From positions 1 through 38,009 of the forward strand of contig CASETM010000059.1 of assembly GCA_949290865.1 (NCBI GenBank): DNA of 38,009 nt, written 5' to 3'. Under the pieces are notes generated by a model, which searched no databases, was not told the DNA's origin, and saw only the letters and a list, made by a program, of their open reading frames with translations. Shown piece after piece: positions 7,208 to 18,225 of this stretch (position 1 is the first letter of the stretch; every line of letters starts with the position of its first letter). Source of the DNA: an uncultured Bacillota bacterium. GTDB taxonomy: Bacteria > Bacillota_I > Bacilli_A > Erysipelotrichales > Coprobacillaceae. A program made the position numbers and the translations under genes.

Positions 7208-7534
7208 ATGATGGCTTTAGAAAATGGCTGTGCTCTTTTTGTGGGTTTGATGTGCTTTCTGGTGGCAGGTTATTATTTCTTTTCCCGCAAACCAATTACG
7301 ATATATAATCAAAGTCGGCCACCGCGCAGTGAAGATCTTAAGGATGTCCGCAAATACAATCGGGCAACAGCTTTACTGATGGCAGTTTATGGACTGATTT
7401 TTATGCTGGAAGGTTTGTTGATTGAAGATCCCATGGCCTGTCTGCTGGCAATGATTTTAACAGTTATGCCAGGTATCGTTGTTCTTTGTGCAATATATGA
7501 GATTGTGATTCTGAAAAAATATATGAAATGGTGA
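7208..7534 (+). CDS. Small membrane protein, unknown
   Basis: Protein of 108 residues with three hydrophobic segments (about 8-26, 53-71, 78-100) separated by a polar stretch, SRKPITIYNQSRPPRSEDLKD..KYNRA. The pattern resembles unnamed Firmicutes membrane proteins; I cannot assign a family. AAGGAGGA precedes ATG 7208 (7211 also possible). It is the last gene before a clear terminator. Confidence 0.65.
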   Translation: MMALENGCALFVGLMCFLVAGYYFFSRKPITIYNQSRPPRSEDLKDVRKYNRATALLMAVYGLIFMLEGLLIEDPMACLLAMILTVMPGIVVLCAIYEIVILKKYMKW

Positions 7535-7540
7535 AGTAAG

Positions 7541-7566
7541 AAACAGTGAATTTATCACTGTTTTTT
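7541..7566 (+). terminator. Intrinsic terminator
   Basis: AACAGTGA (7542-7549) pairs with TCACTGTT (7555-7562) around ATTTA, followed by a T-tract to 7566. Ends the transcript of the pseudouridine synthase and two membrane protein genes. Confidence 0.85.
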
Positions 7567-7628
7567 CAATTTATGAAATTCTTTTCAAACATTAGAAAAA
7601 AAGAATACAATAATTTCGAGGTGAAATT

Positions 7629-8558
7629 ATGGAATTGAGTTTTTTACTGATGCAGCAGATCTGTCAGCTGTTTATCATGATATTTTTTGGCTTTTTACTG
7701 GTAAGAAGAAAACTGCTGTCAAGTGATGACAGTAAAGTCTTATCAATGATCATTCTTTATGTCGCATCGCCTTGTGCTATCATCAATTCATTTATGATCG
7801 AATTTACCCAAGATAAGCTGTATGGCTTGCTGCTGTCGTTTTTAGGAGCAATCATAGTCCATTTGATCTTTATTCCTTTGGCCAATATTCTTGCCAAAGT
7901 GACCGGTTTTTCGCCAATCGAAAAAGCCACTATTATTTATTCTAATTCAGGGAATTTGATCATTCCGCTGGTTGGTGCCATCTTAGGGAAAGAATGGGTC
8001 TTATATACCAGCGGCTATATGGTCATTCAGACAATCCTGTTATGGACGCATGCGAAAAATCTGGTATGTAATGAAAGAACTTATGACTTTAAAAAGATTT
8101 TAGGGAATATCAATGTTTTGGCTATTATTGCCGGAATCTGTCTGTTTATTTTCCAGATTCCTTTGCCAAATGTGATCGTAGGAACGATGGATACTGTTGG
8201 CGGACTGATGGGAGCTTTGGCAATGATCGTTATTGGTATGCTGATCGGGCAGATGAATCTCAAAGACATCTTTGTTGAAAAAAGAACTTATCTGATTGCT
8301 TTGATGAGACTGATCGTTTTTCCATTGATTATTGTGTTTGTTTTTAAATTCAGTGGTTTGACACATGTTATTGATGACGCTAATCAGATCCTGCTGATCA
8401 CGACTCTGGCAGCGTGCGCACCACCCGCTGCGATGATTACGCAGTTTGCCCAGCTGTATAATAAACATCCTGGTTATGCCAGTATCATGAATGTCATGAG
8501 CGTCATGTTTAGTATTGTGACGATGCCACTGATCATCATGATCTATCAGATATTATAA
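7629..8558 (+). CDS. AEC family permease (auxin efflux carrier-like)
   Basis: Inner-membrane carrier of 309 residues with about ten hydrophobic helices in two halves. Family features include IIFFGFLLVRRKLLS at the N-terminus, YSNSGNLIIPLVGAILG (about 98-115) and the second-half CAPPAAMITQFAQLY (about 262-277). Bacterial relatives include malate and other carboxylate permeases, but the substrate is not predictable. The ribosome site GAGGTGAAA precedes ATG 7629. Transcribed alone between two terminators; a weak -10 (TACAAT, 7606-7611) lies upstream. Confidence 0.9.
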   Translation: MELSFLLMQQICQLFIMIFFGFLLVRRKLLSSDDSKVLSMIILYVASPCAIINSFMIEFTQDKLYGLLLSFLGAIIVHLIFIPLANILAKVTGFSPIEKATIIYSNSGNLIIPLVGAILGKEWVLYTSGYMVIQTILLWTHAKNLVCNERTYDFKKILGNINVLAIIAGICLFIFQIPLPNVIVGTMDTVGGLMGALAMIVIGMLIGQMNLKDIFVEKRTYLIALMRLIVFPLIIVFVFKFSGLTHVIDDANQILLITTLAACAPPAAMITQFAQLYNKHPGYASIMNVMSVMFSIVTMPLIIMIYQIL

Positions 8559-8609
8559 TAGAGCATGTTTTTTGCTTAATGACAGGCAATGAACATATAA
8601 TAGTATTGA

Positions 8610-8648
8610 AAAGATTTTAGCAGAAATGATAAACTAAAATCTTTTTTT
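8610..8648 (+). terminator. Intrinsic terminator after AEC permease
   Basis: AAAGATTTTAG (8610-8620) pairs perfectly with CTAAAATCTTT (8634-8644), loop 13 nt, followed by T to 8648. Confidence 0.85.
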
Positions 8649-8656
8649 ATACAGTA

Positions 8657-8685
8657 GTGACAGATAGAGGGAATAGATGTATAAT
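8657..8685 (+). promoter_or_regulatory. Promoter upstream of S41 protease operon
   Basis: GTGACA (8657-8662), 17-bp spacer, TATAAT (8680-8685). Transcription would start near 8692, inside the palindrome 8685-8703. A second possible promoter nearer the gene is the extended -10 TGGTAAAAT ending at 8785. Confidence 0.55.
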
Positions 8686-8703
8686 GTGTCTAAAAAAGAC
8701 ACA
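8685..8703. promoter_or_regulatory. Palindrome over the predicted transcription start
   Basis: TGTGTCT (8685-8691) and AGACACA (8697-8703) form a perfect 7-bp inverted repeat with 5-nt centre, overlapping the last base of the -10 box and the predicted +1. The position fits a repressor operator; as RNA it lacks a U-tract, so it is not a terminator. Confidence 0.45.
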
Positions 8704-8804
8704 CAAAAGAAAAAACTTTGTTTGCCAGAGAATTATTTGCGCATAATAAAATATAAAAGAAATTTATATGTAATTATGGTAAAATAGATGAGCGAGGTGA
8801 TAAG

Positions 8805-10247
8805 ATGGATGATTTTATAAGACCAAAGAAAATAATCCCGCAGCCTAAGAAAAAAAAGAACAGAAAAGAATTTCTACTGATCATACTGATCATCATCTGT
8901 TTGGGTATTGGGTATTTTGCCGGGTATATGTCTAAGAAGACAACAGTTGTTGAAAATAATAATAACGAAGATGTTGTCAGTGAAGTTTATGAAACATTGC
9001 GTGATCATTGGGTCAATGCCAATGATCAGGACTTTGATTTTAATACAGCGATCATCAGTGGCATGGTTGATGGCCTGGATGATCCGCACAGTGAACTTTT
9101 TAACAGTAAGGAAGCCAACAGTTTCAATGAAAGTGTAGCTGGTAATATTCAGGGAATTGGTGTCGGTTATTCACCAGTAGCGAAAGGTGCCATGATTACA
9201 AAAATCTATGACGATTCGCCAGCGTTAGAAGCAGGACTGAAAGTTGGTGATATTATCGTCAAGGCCGGGGATCATGAACTGTCTGGAGTTGACAGTGATC
9301 AAATCAAAGAATATGTTCGTGGCGAAGAAGGAACGACCATTACTTTAACGATCCTTAGAGGGAGAGAAACACTGCAGAAAGATGTTGAAAGGCGCTCTTT
9401 AGATACATCAGCATCTTATGAAATTCGTAAGGCCGGAAATACGACTTTTGGCTATATTGAACTGACAACTTTTGGTGTTGAAACAGCCAAAGAAGTTGAA
9501 AAAGCCCTGCAGCAGTTTCAGCAGGAAAATGTCACGGTGCTGGTGCTGGATCTAAGAGATAATGGTGGTGGCTATCTGACAGCAGCCGAAGGGATCCTTG
9601 ATCTGTTTTTTACATCTGATGAAGTAATCTACCAGATGCAGCAGAAAAATGATGCTGCAAAGAAATTCTATGCGGCCAGTGACACGTCTTATACCTTTGA
9701 TACAGGATATATCCTTGTTAATGGGAATACGGCCAGCGCCTCAGAAATGACTGCTGGCGCTTTGCAAAGTGAAAAAGGATTTAAGCTCATTGGTGAACAG
9801 ACTTATGGAAAAGGAACGGCGCAGACCCAGAAAACCTTATCCGATGGTTCGGTTCTCAAATATACATATGCCAAATGGATGATTCCTAATGGGACGTGTA
9901 TTGATGGCACCGGACTAGAACCGGATATCAAAGTTGAAAATGTATCGATTGACGATATTTCAACTGCTGAAGTCGAAGGAACGTTAAAAGCTGATTGTGT
10001 CAGTGATAAAGTGAAATCAATGCAGAAAATGCTTAATATCCTGGGTTATCATGTCGACCGTGAAGATGGATATTTTTCTCAGGCAACATGTGAAGCATTA
10101 AAGTCATTTGAAAGTGATAACTATTTAGAAGTAAATGGTGAATATGATGAAAATGATAAGCTGATGCTGGTTGCCAGAATACTGATTTATCTCAATAATC
10201 ATGAAAATGACAAACAGTATGATAAACTGATTGAAATTTTAAAATAG
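8805..10247 (+). CDS. S41 C-terminal processing protease with peptidoglycan-binding domain
   Basis: Membrane-anchored serine protease of the CtpA/CtpB type, 480 residues. A basic N-tail is followed by one membrane helix (about 23-41), a PDZ domain (about 112-190, [15 protein letters not shown]...GDIIVKAG), the S41 core with [11 protein letters not shown] (about 248-258), catalytic Ser311 in TASASEM and Lys336 in TYGKGTAQ (spacing 25 as in Prc and CtpB), and a C-terminal peptidoglycan-binding-type domain (about 393-460, [23 protein letters not shown]). The protease should face the outside at the wall. RBS GAGGTGA precedes ATG 8805. First gene of the uvrB-cca-uvrA-hprK-lgt operon; 11 bp separate it from uvrB. 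Confidence 0.93.
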   Translation: MDDFIRPKKIIPQPKKKKNRKEFLLIILIIICLGIGYFAGYMSKKTTVVENNNNEDVVSEVYETLRDHWVNANDQDFDFNTAIISGMVDGLDDPHSELFNSKEANSFNESVAGNIQGIGVGYSPVAKGAMITKIYDDSPALEAGLKVGDIIVKAGDHELSGVDSDQIKEYVRGEEGTTITLTILRGRETLQKDVERRSLDTSASYEIRKAGNTTFGYIELTTFGVETAKEVEKALQQFQQENVTVLVLDLRDNGGGYLTAAEGILDLFFTSDEVIYQMQQKNDAAKKFYAASDTSYTFDTGYILVNGNTASASEMTAGALQSEKGFKLIGEQTYGKGTAQTQKTLSDGSVLKYTYAKWMIPNGTCIDGTGLEPDIKVENVSIDDISTAEVEGTLKADCVSDKVKSMQKMLNILGYHVDREDGYFSQATCEALKSFESDNYLEVNGEYDENDKLMLVARILIYLNNHENDKQYDKLIEILK

Positions 10248-10258
10248 GTGGTGAAAAT

Positions 10259-12232
10259 ATGGCTACATTTAAACTGGTTTCTCCTTTTCAGCCGATGGGA
10301 GATCAGATACAGGCGATCGAACAGCTGGTCGCTGGCTTAAAAGCAGGAAAAAAACAACAGGTATTGCTGGGAGGTACAGGAACAGGAAAAACGTTTACGG
10401 TAGCCAATGTGATCCAGCAGTATCAAAGACCAACTTTGGTTTTGGCGCATAATAAAACACTGGCGGGACAGCTGTATTCGGAACTGAAAGAGTTCTTTCC
10501 TGAAAACAGGGTCGAATACTTTATTTCTAACTTCGATTTTTATCAGCCTGAAGCCTATATTCCGGGCAGAGATCTTTATATTGATAAAAATGCCAAGACC
10601 AATTATGAAATTGAAATGTTAAGATCGGCGGCGATGAATTCGCTGATTGAAAGAGAAGATGTGATCGTGGTTGCTTCTGTCGCATCAATCTATGGTTTAG
10701 GAAATCCGGAACAGTATAAAGAAATGATCTTTTCCATCAGGGTTGATCAGGATATTGACAGAAGAGAACTGCTGACTTTTCTGGTGGATCGCCAGTATCA
10801 GCGAAATGATATCGAACAAAGCAAAGGAACTTTTCGTGTTCGTGGTGATGTCATTGAAATTGTCCCTGGTCATACCGAAAGCTGGCTGATCAGGATTGAA
10901 CTGTTTGGTGATACCGTTGAAAGGATCTGTGAGGTTGATCCTTTAACTGGGCATGTGTTAGCCTCTTATCGTACATATACGATCTATCCAGCCTATGGCT
11001 ATGTCACTAAAAAAGAACAGATGCTGCATGCCTGTGATACGATCACGGAAGAACTGGATGAAAGACTGCAGTATTTTAAGGATCAGACCAAACTGTTGGA
11101 ATATGAACGTCTGGAACAGCGTACCAGACATGATATAGAAATGTTGCGGGAAGTTGGCATGTGTCCTGGTATCGAAAATTATTCGCGTCACATTGACGGT
11201 AGAAAACCAGGTCAGCGTCCTTATACGCTGATTGATTATTTTCCTAAGGATTTTCTGCTGGTCGTTGATGAAAGCCATGTCATGCTGCCACAGGTTAGAG
11301 GTATGTATAATGGTGACCGTTCCCGTAAGGAAACACTGGTTGAATATGGTTTTCGTCTGCCTAGTGCCTTAGATAACAGACCACTGGTATTTGAAGAATT
11401 TGAAGAACTGATCCATCAGGCTATTTTCGTTTCGGCAACACCGGGAGACTATGAACTGGAAAAAGTTAATCATGAAGTCGTTGAACAGATCATCAGACCA
11501 ACAGGTTTGTTAGATCCGATCATTGAAGTTCGTCCAATTGCTGGTCAGGTTGATGATCTGATTGATGAAATTCATCAGCGGATGGAAAAGAATGAACGTG
11601 TTTTGATCACGACGCTGACCAAACGTATGGCGGAAGATCTCAGTGCCTATCTGGTGGAACTGGGATTAAAAGTGGCTTATCTTCATAGTGATACAAAGAC
11701 ATTGGAAAGAACCGAAATTTTAAGAGATCTGCGTCTAGGAAAATATGATGTTCTGGTCGGTATCAATCTGTTAAGAGAAGGGCTTGACCTTCCGGAAGTT
11801 TCGCTTGTCTGCATCCTGGATGCCGATAAAGAAGGATTCTTAAGATCAGAACGTTCGCTGATCCAGACGATTGGTCGTGCTGCTCGAAACAGTCATGGAA
11901 AAGTCATCATGTATGCCGATAAAATCACTGATTCAATGCGCAGTGCGATCGATGAAACAAGTCGACGTCGTCAGATTCAGGATCAGTATAATAAAGAACA
12001 TGGTATTACACCGACAACGATCAAAAAAGAAATCAGAGAAGCAATTCATGGTCAGGATGTTGTTGATGAAGCATCATCACTGATCAAAAAAGGTAAGAAA
12101 GCAAAGAAACAGGATAAACAGGTACTCATTAAAGAACTGGAAAAACAGATGAAAGAGGCTGCTAAAGTTCTTGACTTTGAACGCGCGATGGAATTAAGAG
12201 ATATGATCATGGAGCTGCAAGGTGAAATTTGA
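10259..12232 (+). CDS. uvrB: Excinuclease ABC subunit UvrB
   Basis: Damage-verifying helicase-like subunit of nucleotide excision repair; it takes over from UvrA and recruits UvrC. It is 657 residues, full length. Walker A GGTGTGKT (38-46), the damage-probing beta-hairpin region [16 protein letters not shown] (about 93-108), Walker B VVDESHV, helicase motif [11 protein letters not shown] and a C-terminal UVR motif (about 620-655, binding UvrC/UvrA) are all visible. GGTGGTGAAA precedes ATG 10259. Its 3' end overlaps cca by 11 bp. Confidence 0.98.
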   Translation: MATFKLVSPFQPMGDQIQAIEQLVAGLKAGKKQQVLLGGTGTGKTFTVANVIQQYQRPTLVLAHNKTLAGQLYSELKEFFPENRVEYFISNFDFYQPEAYIPGRDLYIDKNAKTNYEIEMLRSAAMNSLIEREDVIVVASVASIYGLGNPEQYKEMIFSIRVDQDIDRRELLTFLVDRQYQRNDIEQSKGTFRVRGDVIEIVPGHTESWLIRIELFGDTVERICEVDPLTGHVLASYRTYTIYPAYGYVTKKEQMLHACDTITEELDERLQYFKDQTKLLEYERLEQRTRHDIEMLREVGMCPGIENYSRHIDGRKPGQRPYTLIDYFPKDFLLVVDESHVMLPQVRGMYNGDRSRKETLVEYGFRLPSALDNRPLVFEEFEELIHQAIFVSATPGDYELEKVNHEVVEQIIRPTGLLDPIIEVRPIAGQVDDLIDEIHQRMEKNERVLITTLTKRMAEDLSAYLVELGLKVAYLHSDTKTLERTEILRDLRLGKYDVLVGINLLREGLDLPEVSLVCILDADKEGFLRSERSLIQTIGRAARNSHGKVIMYADKITDSMRSAIDETSRRRQIQDQYNKEHGITPTTIKKEIREAIHGQDVVDEASSLIKKGKKAKKQDKQVLIKELEKQMKEAAKVLDFERAMELRDMIMELQGEI

Positions 12233-13580
12233 TTTTAAAGAACTGGAAAAGCAGGTTCTGGATGATCTGGCCAGTCGTGGCCGTGTTTATCTTGTTGGTG
12301 GTATTGTAAGAGATATGCTGCTTTATGGCAGCTGCGATTATCATGATGTCGATGTCGAAGTCTATGATATTGATATTGAAGAACTGGAACAGATTTTATC
12401 ACATTATGGTCATGTCAATCTGGTAGGCAAGTGTTTTGGTATTTTAAAGCTGGATCAGTTGCCACACTTTGATTTTGCCTTGCCACGCATTGAGCATTCA
12501 CATGGTGACAGTCATCGAGATTTCAAAGTGGAAATTCATCAGGATCTTGATCTGTATGTTGCCAGTTCAAGAAGAGATTTTACGATCAATGCGATCATGT
12601 ATGATTATAAAAATGATGAGATCATCGATTTACACCATGGTATTGATGATCTTCATGATCATGTTTTAAGAATGGTCAATGCCCAAACTTTTGGCGATGA
12701 TCCTTTAAGGATCCTGCGTCTGGCGCAGTTTATTGCCAGACTGGAATTTGGAGTGGATCATCAGACCAAGCAGCTTTGTCAGGATATGGTAAAAAAAGGG
12801 GCGCTTGATCATTTGTCACATGAAAGGATCATGGCGGAATACCACAAACTGTTGATGGCACCGACGCCATCACTGGGTATCGTCTTTTTGCTGGAAACAG
12901 GGGCATTGTTTGAACCGCTGGCAGTACTGCAAACCTGCCAGCAAAGACGGGATTATCATCCTGAAGGAAATGTCATGAATCATACGCTGCTGGTCGTTGA
13001 TCTGGCAGCACAGTATAAACAGCAAACCAGCTGGCCACTGGCTTTTATGTGGGGAGCCTTGCTGCATGATATCGGTAAGCCAAAAGTGACAACACCTGCC
13101 GGCAGTGCGCCTGGACATAATGAAAGTGGTGTTGAAGTTTTTCGTGACTATTTTTCAGCCTATTTTGATGATAAAAAGATGAAAAGATATATTGAAACAA
13201 TGATCTATTATCATATGCATCTGATGAATATGGCACGAAATCATGCTCGCGACTACAGCTTTTATAAACTGTTAAAAGGCATTGATGGGATCATGCCGAT
13301 TAGTGATCTTGTCTGTATTTCTAAATGTGATAAATTAGGACGTTCATCTTATCAGCTGGAACCGATTTTACAGCTGGATCAATTTGTTGAAGAAAAAATA
13401 TCAAGACTGGGCGATCAGGCACTAAAACCGGTCATTACCGGGAAAGAACTGATAGCCTTAGGTTTTCATAAAGGAAAAGAATTTAAGGAATTACTGAATT
13501 GGGCTTATGATCTGCAAATGCGCGGACATAGCTATGAAAGCATTATCAAATTACTGAAAGGAAAACATGATGGAAGATAA
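12222..13580 (+). CDS. cca: CCA-adding tRNA nucleotidyltransferase with HD domain
   Basis: Adds or repairs the 3' CCA end of tRNA. Class II polymerase-beta-type head: LVGGIVRD (24-31), catalytic acidic pair HDVDVEVY (D42/D44), RRDFTINAI (about 113-121, with the RRDxxxN signature), then a tail with an HD phosphohydrolase motif (LLHDIGKP, about 284-291). 452 residues, similar to other HD-containing CCA enzymes. A poly(A) polymerase of the same fold cannot be wholly excluded. It starts within uvrB and ends within uvrA (14-bp overlap), an unusual position between two repair genes. Confidence 0.88.
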   Translation: MKFDFKELEKQVLDDLASRGRVYLVGGIVRDMLLYGSCDYHDVDVEVYDIDIEELEQILSHYGHVNLVGKCFGILKLDQLPHFDFALPRIEHSHGDSHRDFKVEIHQDLDLYVASSRRDFTINAIMYDYKNDEIIDLHHGIDDLHDHVLRMVNAQTFGDDPLRILRLAQFIARLEFGVDHQTKQLCQDMVKKGALDHLSHERIMAEYHKLLMAPTPSLGIVFLLETGALFEPLAVLQTCQQRRDYHPEGNVMNHTLLVVDLAAQYKQQTSWPLAFMWGALLHDIGKPKVTTPAGSAPGHNESGVEVFRDYFSAYFDDKKMKRYIETMIYYHMHLMNMARNHARDYSFYKLLKGIDGIMPISDLVCISKCDKLGRSSYQLEPILQLDQFVEEKISRLGDQALKPVITGKELIALGFHKGKEFKELLNWAYDLQMRGHSYESIIKLLKGKHDGR

Positions 13581-16389
13581 ATTAATTATTAAAGGAGCCA
13601 GAGAAAATAATTTAAAGAATATCGATATTGAAATTCCTAAAAATAAACTGGTCATCATGACAGGACTGTCAGGTTCAGGGAAAACATCACTGGCCTTTGA
13701 TACGATTTATGCCGAAGGGCAGAGACGTTATGTCGAATCGTTGAGTGCCTATGCCCGACAGTTTCTTGGCAATATGGAAAAACCTGATGTTGACAGTATC
13801 GAAGGACTGTCACCTGCGATTGCGATCGATCAGAAGACAACATCAAACAATCCTCGTTCAACCGTTGGAACGGTCACAGAAATCTATGATTATTTAAGAT
13901 TGCTGTATGCCAGAGTAGGAAAAGCATATTGTCCTCATCATGGTGTCGTGATCGAAAGTCAGACGATCAAACAGATGGCCGATACGATCGATCAGTATGA
14001 TGATGGTGACCGTCTGATGATCCTGGCACGTGTTGTCAAAAGACAAAAAGGAACATTCAAGGATTATTTTGCGGATCTGCTGAAAGATGGTTATTTAAGG
14101 GTCAATGTTGATGGACAGATGTATATGCTGGATGAAGATATTCAGCTGGAGAAAAATAAACGTCATAATATCGATGTGATCATTGACAGAATCGTTAAAA
14201 AAGAGGGATACCGTAGCCGTCTGATTGATGCCATCGAAGTAGCTTTGAAACTGACAGGCGGAGAAGTTGTGATCAGCAACCTGTCTAAAAATACCGAAGA
14301 GCTGTTCAGTGAACATTTGGCCTGTCCGATCTGTGGCTTTTCTGTTCCTAAACTGGAACCACGTCTGTTTTCTTTTAATAATCCGCTAGGGGCTTGTGAA
14401 GACTGTCGTGGTTTAGGAATTAAAAATGAGGTTGATATTGATCTGCTGATTCCAGATAAGAATAAGTCGATCAATCAGGGCGGAATTCGCTATTTTAAAA
14501 CGGCTGTTGGAACAAACCGAATTGAATGGCAAAGATTCCAGATCTTATGTAAAAATTACGATATTGATATGGATAAGCCATTAAAAGACTTTACTAAAAA
14601 GGAAATGAATTATATTCTTAATGGTTCAACAGAACCAATTAGTTATGAAATTGTTTCGGACAGTGGCAATGTCAACAAGACGACAAAGTTTATTGAAGGA
14701 ATCCAGACGCTGATTTCCAGAAGATATGAAGAAACAACATCAAAATGGTCAAAAGAATGGTATGCCTCTTTCATGGCCGAACATACCTGTCCAACCTGTC
14801 AGGGAAAACGATTGAATAATCAGGTGTTATCGGTCAGAGTTGGAGGACTGAATATTGCAGAGTTTACCGAACAGTCCATTGAACAGGCTTTGACTTTTAT
14901 TAAAAATATAAAACTGACTGACTATGAACTGAACATTGCTCGACTGGTTCTAAAGGAAATTGGAGACCGTCTGACTTTCCTGAATAATGTTGGTCTAGGC
15001 TATTTGACTTTAGCCAGAAGAGCGGGTGGTCTTTCAGGGGGAGAGGCACAGCGTATTCGTCTGGCAACTCAGATAGGAACTCGTTTAACTGGGGTCCTGT
15101 ATGTTCTTGATGAACCATCAATTGGATTGCATCAGCGCGATAATAACAAACTGATCAAATCACTGCAGGATATACGAGATCTGGGCAACAGCGTTCTTGT
15201 TGTAGAACATGATGAAGATACGATGCGTGCCAGTGACTATATCATTGACATTGGTCCTGGTGCTGGAGTACATGGAGGAGAAGTCATCTGTGCAGGGACA
15301 CCAGCAGAGGTTCAGGCCTGTGAGACATCGATTACTGGCCAGTATCTTTCTGGGAAGAAACGCATTGCGATTCCAGAAAAGAGAAGAAAAGGCAATGGTC
15401 ATTATCTCGAAGTCAAAGGGGCCAAAGAACATAATCTGAAAAATATCAATGTGAAATTCCCATTAGGAAAATTTAATGTCGTGACCGGTGTTTCAGGCAG
15501 TGGAAAGTCAACACTGGTCAATGATATCCTAGGGAAAGTTCTGATGCGTCATGTTTATCATTCAAAAGAAAGACCTGGTGAACATAAAGAAGTATTAGGA
15601 ACCGAATATATCGATAAGGTCATTGAGGTTTCACAGGACCCAATTGGCAGAACACCACGTTCGAATCCGGTGACCTATACTGGGGTTTTTGATGATATTC
15701 GTGAACTGTTCGCGCAGACAAATGAAGCGAAAATGCGCGGTTATGATAAAGGGCGTTTCTCTTTTAATATTAAAGGTGGCCGTTGTGAAGCCTGTCAAGG
15801 CGATGGTCTGAAAAAGATATCAATGCACTTTTTGCCTGATGTCTACGTTCCTTGTGAACAGTGTGGCGGGAAAAGATATAATGAAGAAACTTTGCAGGTA
15901 ACATACAAAGATAAAAATATTTATGATATATTAGAGATGACAGTAGAAGAAGCTCTTGGTTTTTTTGAAAATCTGCCAAAAATCAGAAATAAGATCCAAA
16001 CTTTATATGATGTTGGATTAGGATATATCAAATTAGGACAAAGTGCGACGACATTATCTGGTGGGGAAGCACAGAGGGTCAAACTGGCCAGTGAACTACA
16101 GAAAAAATCTACTGGAAAAACTGTCTATATTTTAGATGAACCAACAACTGGTCTGCATAGTCATGATGTTTCGCGTCTGATTGATGTTTTACAGCGTATC
16201 GTTGATCAGGGTGATACGATCATCGTTATCGAACATAATCTGGATGTGATCAAGGTAGCTGATCATATTATTGATTTGGGACCAGAAGGTGGTGACGGTG
16301 GCGGAAAGATCGTTGTTTCCGGCACACCGGAAAAAGTCGCTAAATGTCCACAGAGCTATACAGGACAGTTTTTAAAGCAATTATTATAG
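13567..16389 (+). CDS. uvrA: Excinuclease ABC subunit UvrA
   Basis: Damage-sensing ATPase of nucleotide excision repair, 940 residues, full length. Two ABC modules: Walker [14 protein letters not shown] (33 on) and [13 protein letters not shown] (about 643 on), with signature motifs [10 protein letters not shown] and [10 protein letters not shown]. Zinc modules: CPICG with CEDCRG in the first half, and CEACQG with CEQCGG in the second. The start may be ATG 13567 or 13570; GAAAGGAAAA lies just upstream within cca. Loads UvrB onto damage. Confidence 0.98.
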   Translation: MMEDKLIIKGARENNLKNIDIEIPKNKLVIMTGLSGSGKTSLAFDTIYAEGQRRYVESLSAYARQFLGNMEKPDVDSIEGLSPAIAIDQKTTSNNPRSTVGTVTEIYDYLRLLYARVGKAYCPHHGVVIESQTIKQMADTIDQYDDGDRLMILARVVKRQKGTFKDYFADLLKDGYLRVNVDGQMYMLDEDIQLEKNKRHNIDVIIDRIVKKEGYRSRLIDAIEVALKLTGGEVVISNLSKNTEELFSEHLACPICGFSVPKLEPRLFSFNNPLGACEDCRGLGIKNEVDIDLLIPDKNKSINQGGIRYFKTAVGTNRIEWQRFQILCKNYDIDMDKPLKDFTKKEMNYILNGSTEPISYEIVSDSGNVNKTTKFIEGIQTLISRRYEETTSKWSKEWYASFMAEHTCPTCQGKRLNNQVLSVRVGGLNIAEFTEQSIEQALTFIKNIKLTDYELNIARLVLKEIGDRLTFLNNVGLGYLTLARRAGGLSGGEAQRIRLATQIGTRLTGVLYVLDEPSIGLHQRDNNKLIKSLQDIRDLGNSVLVVEHDEDTMRASDYIIDIGPGAGVHGGEVICAGTPAEVQACETSITGQYLSGKKRIAIPEKRRKGNGHYLEVKGAKEHNLKNINVKFPLGKFNVVTGVSGSGKSTLVNDILGKVLMRHVYHSKERPGEHKEVLGTEYIDKVIEVSQDPIGRTPRSNPVTYTGVFDDIRELFAQTNEAKMRGYDKGRFSFNIKGGRCEACQGDGLKKISMHFLPDVYVPCEQCGGKRYNEETLQVTYKDKNIYDILEMTVEEALGFFENLPKIRNKIQTLYDVGLGYIKLGQSATTLSGGEAQRVKLASELQKKSTGKTVYILDEPTTGLHSHDVSRLIDVLQRIVDQGDTIIVIEHNLDVIKVADHIIDLGPEGGDGGGKIVVSGTPEKVAKCPQSYTGQFLKQLL

Positions 16390-16399
16390 GAGGTTGCGT

Positions 16400-17344
16400 A
16401 TGAAATCAATTACTGTAGGTAAGTTGTTAGGTGGAAATGAAAACTATGTACAGATCACTGGTGATGAAGATGCGGTAAAAAGAGAAATTCTGATCAGCGA
16501 AGTCAATCGACCAGGGTTTGAACTGGCGGGATTTTTCAAGCACAGTGATTTTCGCCGTATCATTATTTTTGGTGAAAAAGAAGCTGCTTTTATTGAAGAA
16601 ATGTCAGATGAAAGACAGAAAGAAATTTTTCCTTGTCTGATCAATAAAGAAGTTCCTTGCATTGTTATATGTAAAGGTCATGAATGTCCACCTATTCTTA
16701 AAGATATTGCCAACGAAAGAAACTTTCCTATTTTTCTGACACAGATGGCAACAGGTCGGGTATCAAGCGAACTGATCAATACGCTGGAAGAAGCTTTGGC
16801 CAGAGAAACGCTGATTCATGGGGTTTTTCTGAATATTTATGGGAAAGGTGTCATTATCAAAGGTGACAGCGGTATTGGAAAATCAGAAATTGCCCTGGAA
16901 CTGGTAAAAAGAGGACATCTGCTGGTAGCTGATGATGCGGTTGAACTATATCGTCTGGGACAGACGATCGTAGGTAAGGCACCAGAAGTTTTGTCAAACT
17001 TACTGGAAATCAGAGGAATTGGTGTTATTGATGTTTCTAAGATGTTTGGGATCGCATCGATTCTGGATCGTGATAATGTCGATTTGATCATTCAGCTTGA
17101 TCGTTGGGTTCCTTCCCGCGAATATACACGTGTTGGGGTCGAAGAAAATGATATTGATGAAGACATACTGGGTATCAAGATACCAAAAGTTGTCGTACCA
17201 GTATCCAGTGGCCGCAGCATGTCGGTCATTATTGAAGCAGCCGTGATGAATATGCGTCTAAAAGATGTTGGGGTTGATTCCAGCAAAGAATTTGTCGAAA
17301 GAATTCTTAAGAATATCGACAGTAAAAATAAGGGTGAAGCATGA
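16400..17344 (+). CDS. hprK: HPr kinase/phosphorylase
   Basis: Bifunctional enzyme that phosphorylates and dephosphorylates Ser46 of HPr, the hub of Firmicutes carbon catabolite control. With ATG 16400 it has 314 residues: N-terminal domain, His140 (LIHGVFLN), Walker A GDSGIGKSE (155-163) and the family signature LEIRGIGVID (about 203-212). ATG 16400 is chosen over in-frame TTG 16394 because AGGAGG (16388-16393) is correctly spaced for it. Followed by overlapping lgt. HPr itself is not in the window. Confidence 0.97.
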   Translation: MKSITVGKLLGGNENYVQITGDEDAVKREILISEVNRPGFELAGFFKHSDFRRIIIFGEKEAAFIEEMSDERQKEIFPCLINKEVPCIVICKGHECPPILKDIANERNFPIFLTQMATGRVSSELINTLEEALARETLIHGVFLNIYGKGVIIKGDSGIGKSEIALELVKRGHLLVADDAVELYRLGQTIVGKAPEVLSNLLEIRGIGVIDVSKMFGIASILDRDNVDLIIQLDRWVPSREYTRVGVEENDIDEDILGIKIPKVVVPVSSGRSMSVIIEAAVMNMRLKDVGVDSSKEFVERILKNIDSKNKGEA

Positions 17345-18147
17345 GTTTATTTCCAGATGCGAAAACATTTATTGAAATTGGACCGTTTTCGATTCAATGG
17401 TATGCTGTGTGTATCATGGTCGGAGCTTTGATTGCTTATGGAATCGGTCAGTATAATTTAAGAAAGCTGGGTTATGATAAGGAACTGCTTTCTGATTATT
17501 TTGTGGCAGTTTTGCTGATAGGAATCGTTGGTGCCCGTTTATGGTATGTCATCTTTATGTGGAATGATCTTTACGCTGCCAATCCGATTGAAATTTTCTA
17601 TATTACCAATGGTGGACTGGCTATTCAGGGTGGTCTGATTGCTGGCTTGCTGTTTAGCTATTATTTCTTCAAAAAGAAAAAGATTCCTTTTCTGGTGGCT
17701 GGCGATGCGATCCTTCCGGGGGTTTTGATTGCTCAGGCCTGTGGCCGATGGGGTAACTTTTTCAATCAGGAAGCTTATGGCAGCATGGTCGATCTGGCTT
17801 TTTTGAAGAGTCTGCATTTGCCGGATTTTATCATTGAAAAGATGTATATTCAGGGGCATTACTATCAGCCGACTTTTCTTTACGAATCGATTGGCTGTGT
17901 GATTGGCTTTCTTCTGATCTTTTTCGTGGTCAGAAGATTTCAGGATAAACAGGGTTATCTGTTTTTCAGCTATTTTGTTTGGTATGGGACCATTCGCTTC
18001 TTTATTGAAGGATTACGTACGGACAGTTTATATGTTTTTGGTTTAAAAACGGCACAGCTGACATCGATTGCTTTTGTGATTGCTGGCATAGCTGGTTTGC
18101 TGTATTGCCATTACAAAGGGAAACCGGTGATGAAATATAAGGAATGA
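17341..18147 (+). CDS. lgt: Prolipoprotein diacylglyceryl transferase
   Basis: Inner-membrane enzyme that transfers diacylglycerol from phosphatidylglycerol to the lipobox cysteine of prelipoproteins. 268 residues, about seven helices, with family motif ACGRWGNFFNQEAYG (about 133-147) and the C-terminal FVWYGTIRFFIEGLRTD. The segment matching E. coli GGMSFHGG reads GGLAIQGG (91-98), so the position of E. coli His103 is Gln96. Overlaps hprK by ATGA. The hprK-lgt-ppaX order is a known Firmicutes arrangement. The stop is inside the operon terminator. Confidence 0.95.
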   Translation: MSLFPDAKTFIEIGPFSIQWYAVCIMVGALIAYGIGQYNLRKLGYDKELLSDYFVAVLLIGIVGARLWYVIFMWNDLYAANPIEIFYITNGGLAIQGGLIAGLLFSYYFFKKKKIPFLVAGDAILPGVLIAQACGRWGNFFNQEAYGSMVDLAFLKSLHLPDFIIEKMYIQGHYYQPTFLYESIGCVIGFLLIFFVVRRFQDKQGYLFFSYFVWYGTIRFFIEGLRTDSLYVFGLKTAQLTSIAFVIAGIAGLLYCHYKGKPVMKYKE

Positions 18148-18170
18148 TGTTTTTCATCATTCTTTTTTTT
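18142..18170 (+). terminator. Terminator of the ctp-uvrB-cca-uvrA-hprK-lgt operon
   Basis: GAATGATG (18142-18149) pairs with CATCATTC (18155-18162), loop TTTTT, then eight T. The left arm contains the lgt TGA. Confidence 0.88.
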
Positions 18171-18225
18171 GCAAATAACTTTCTTTTGCTGAAACAATGT
18201 TTATAATAGGATTGAGGAGATGAAT

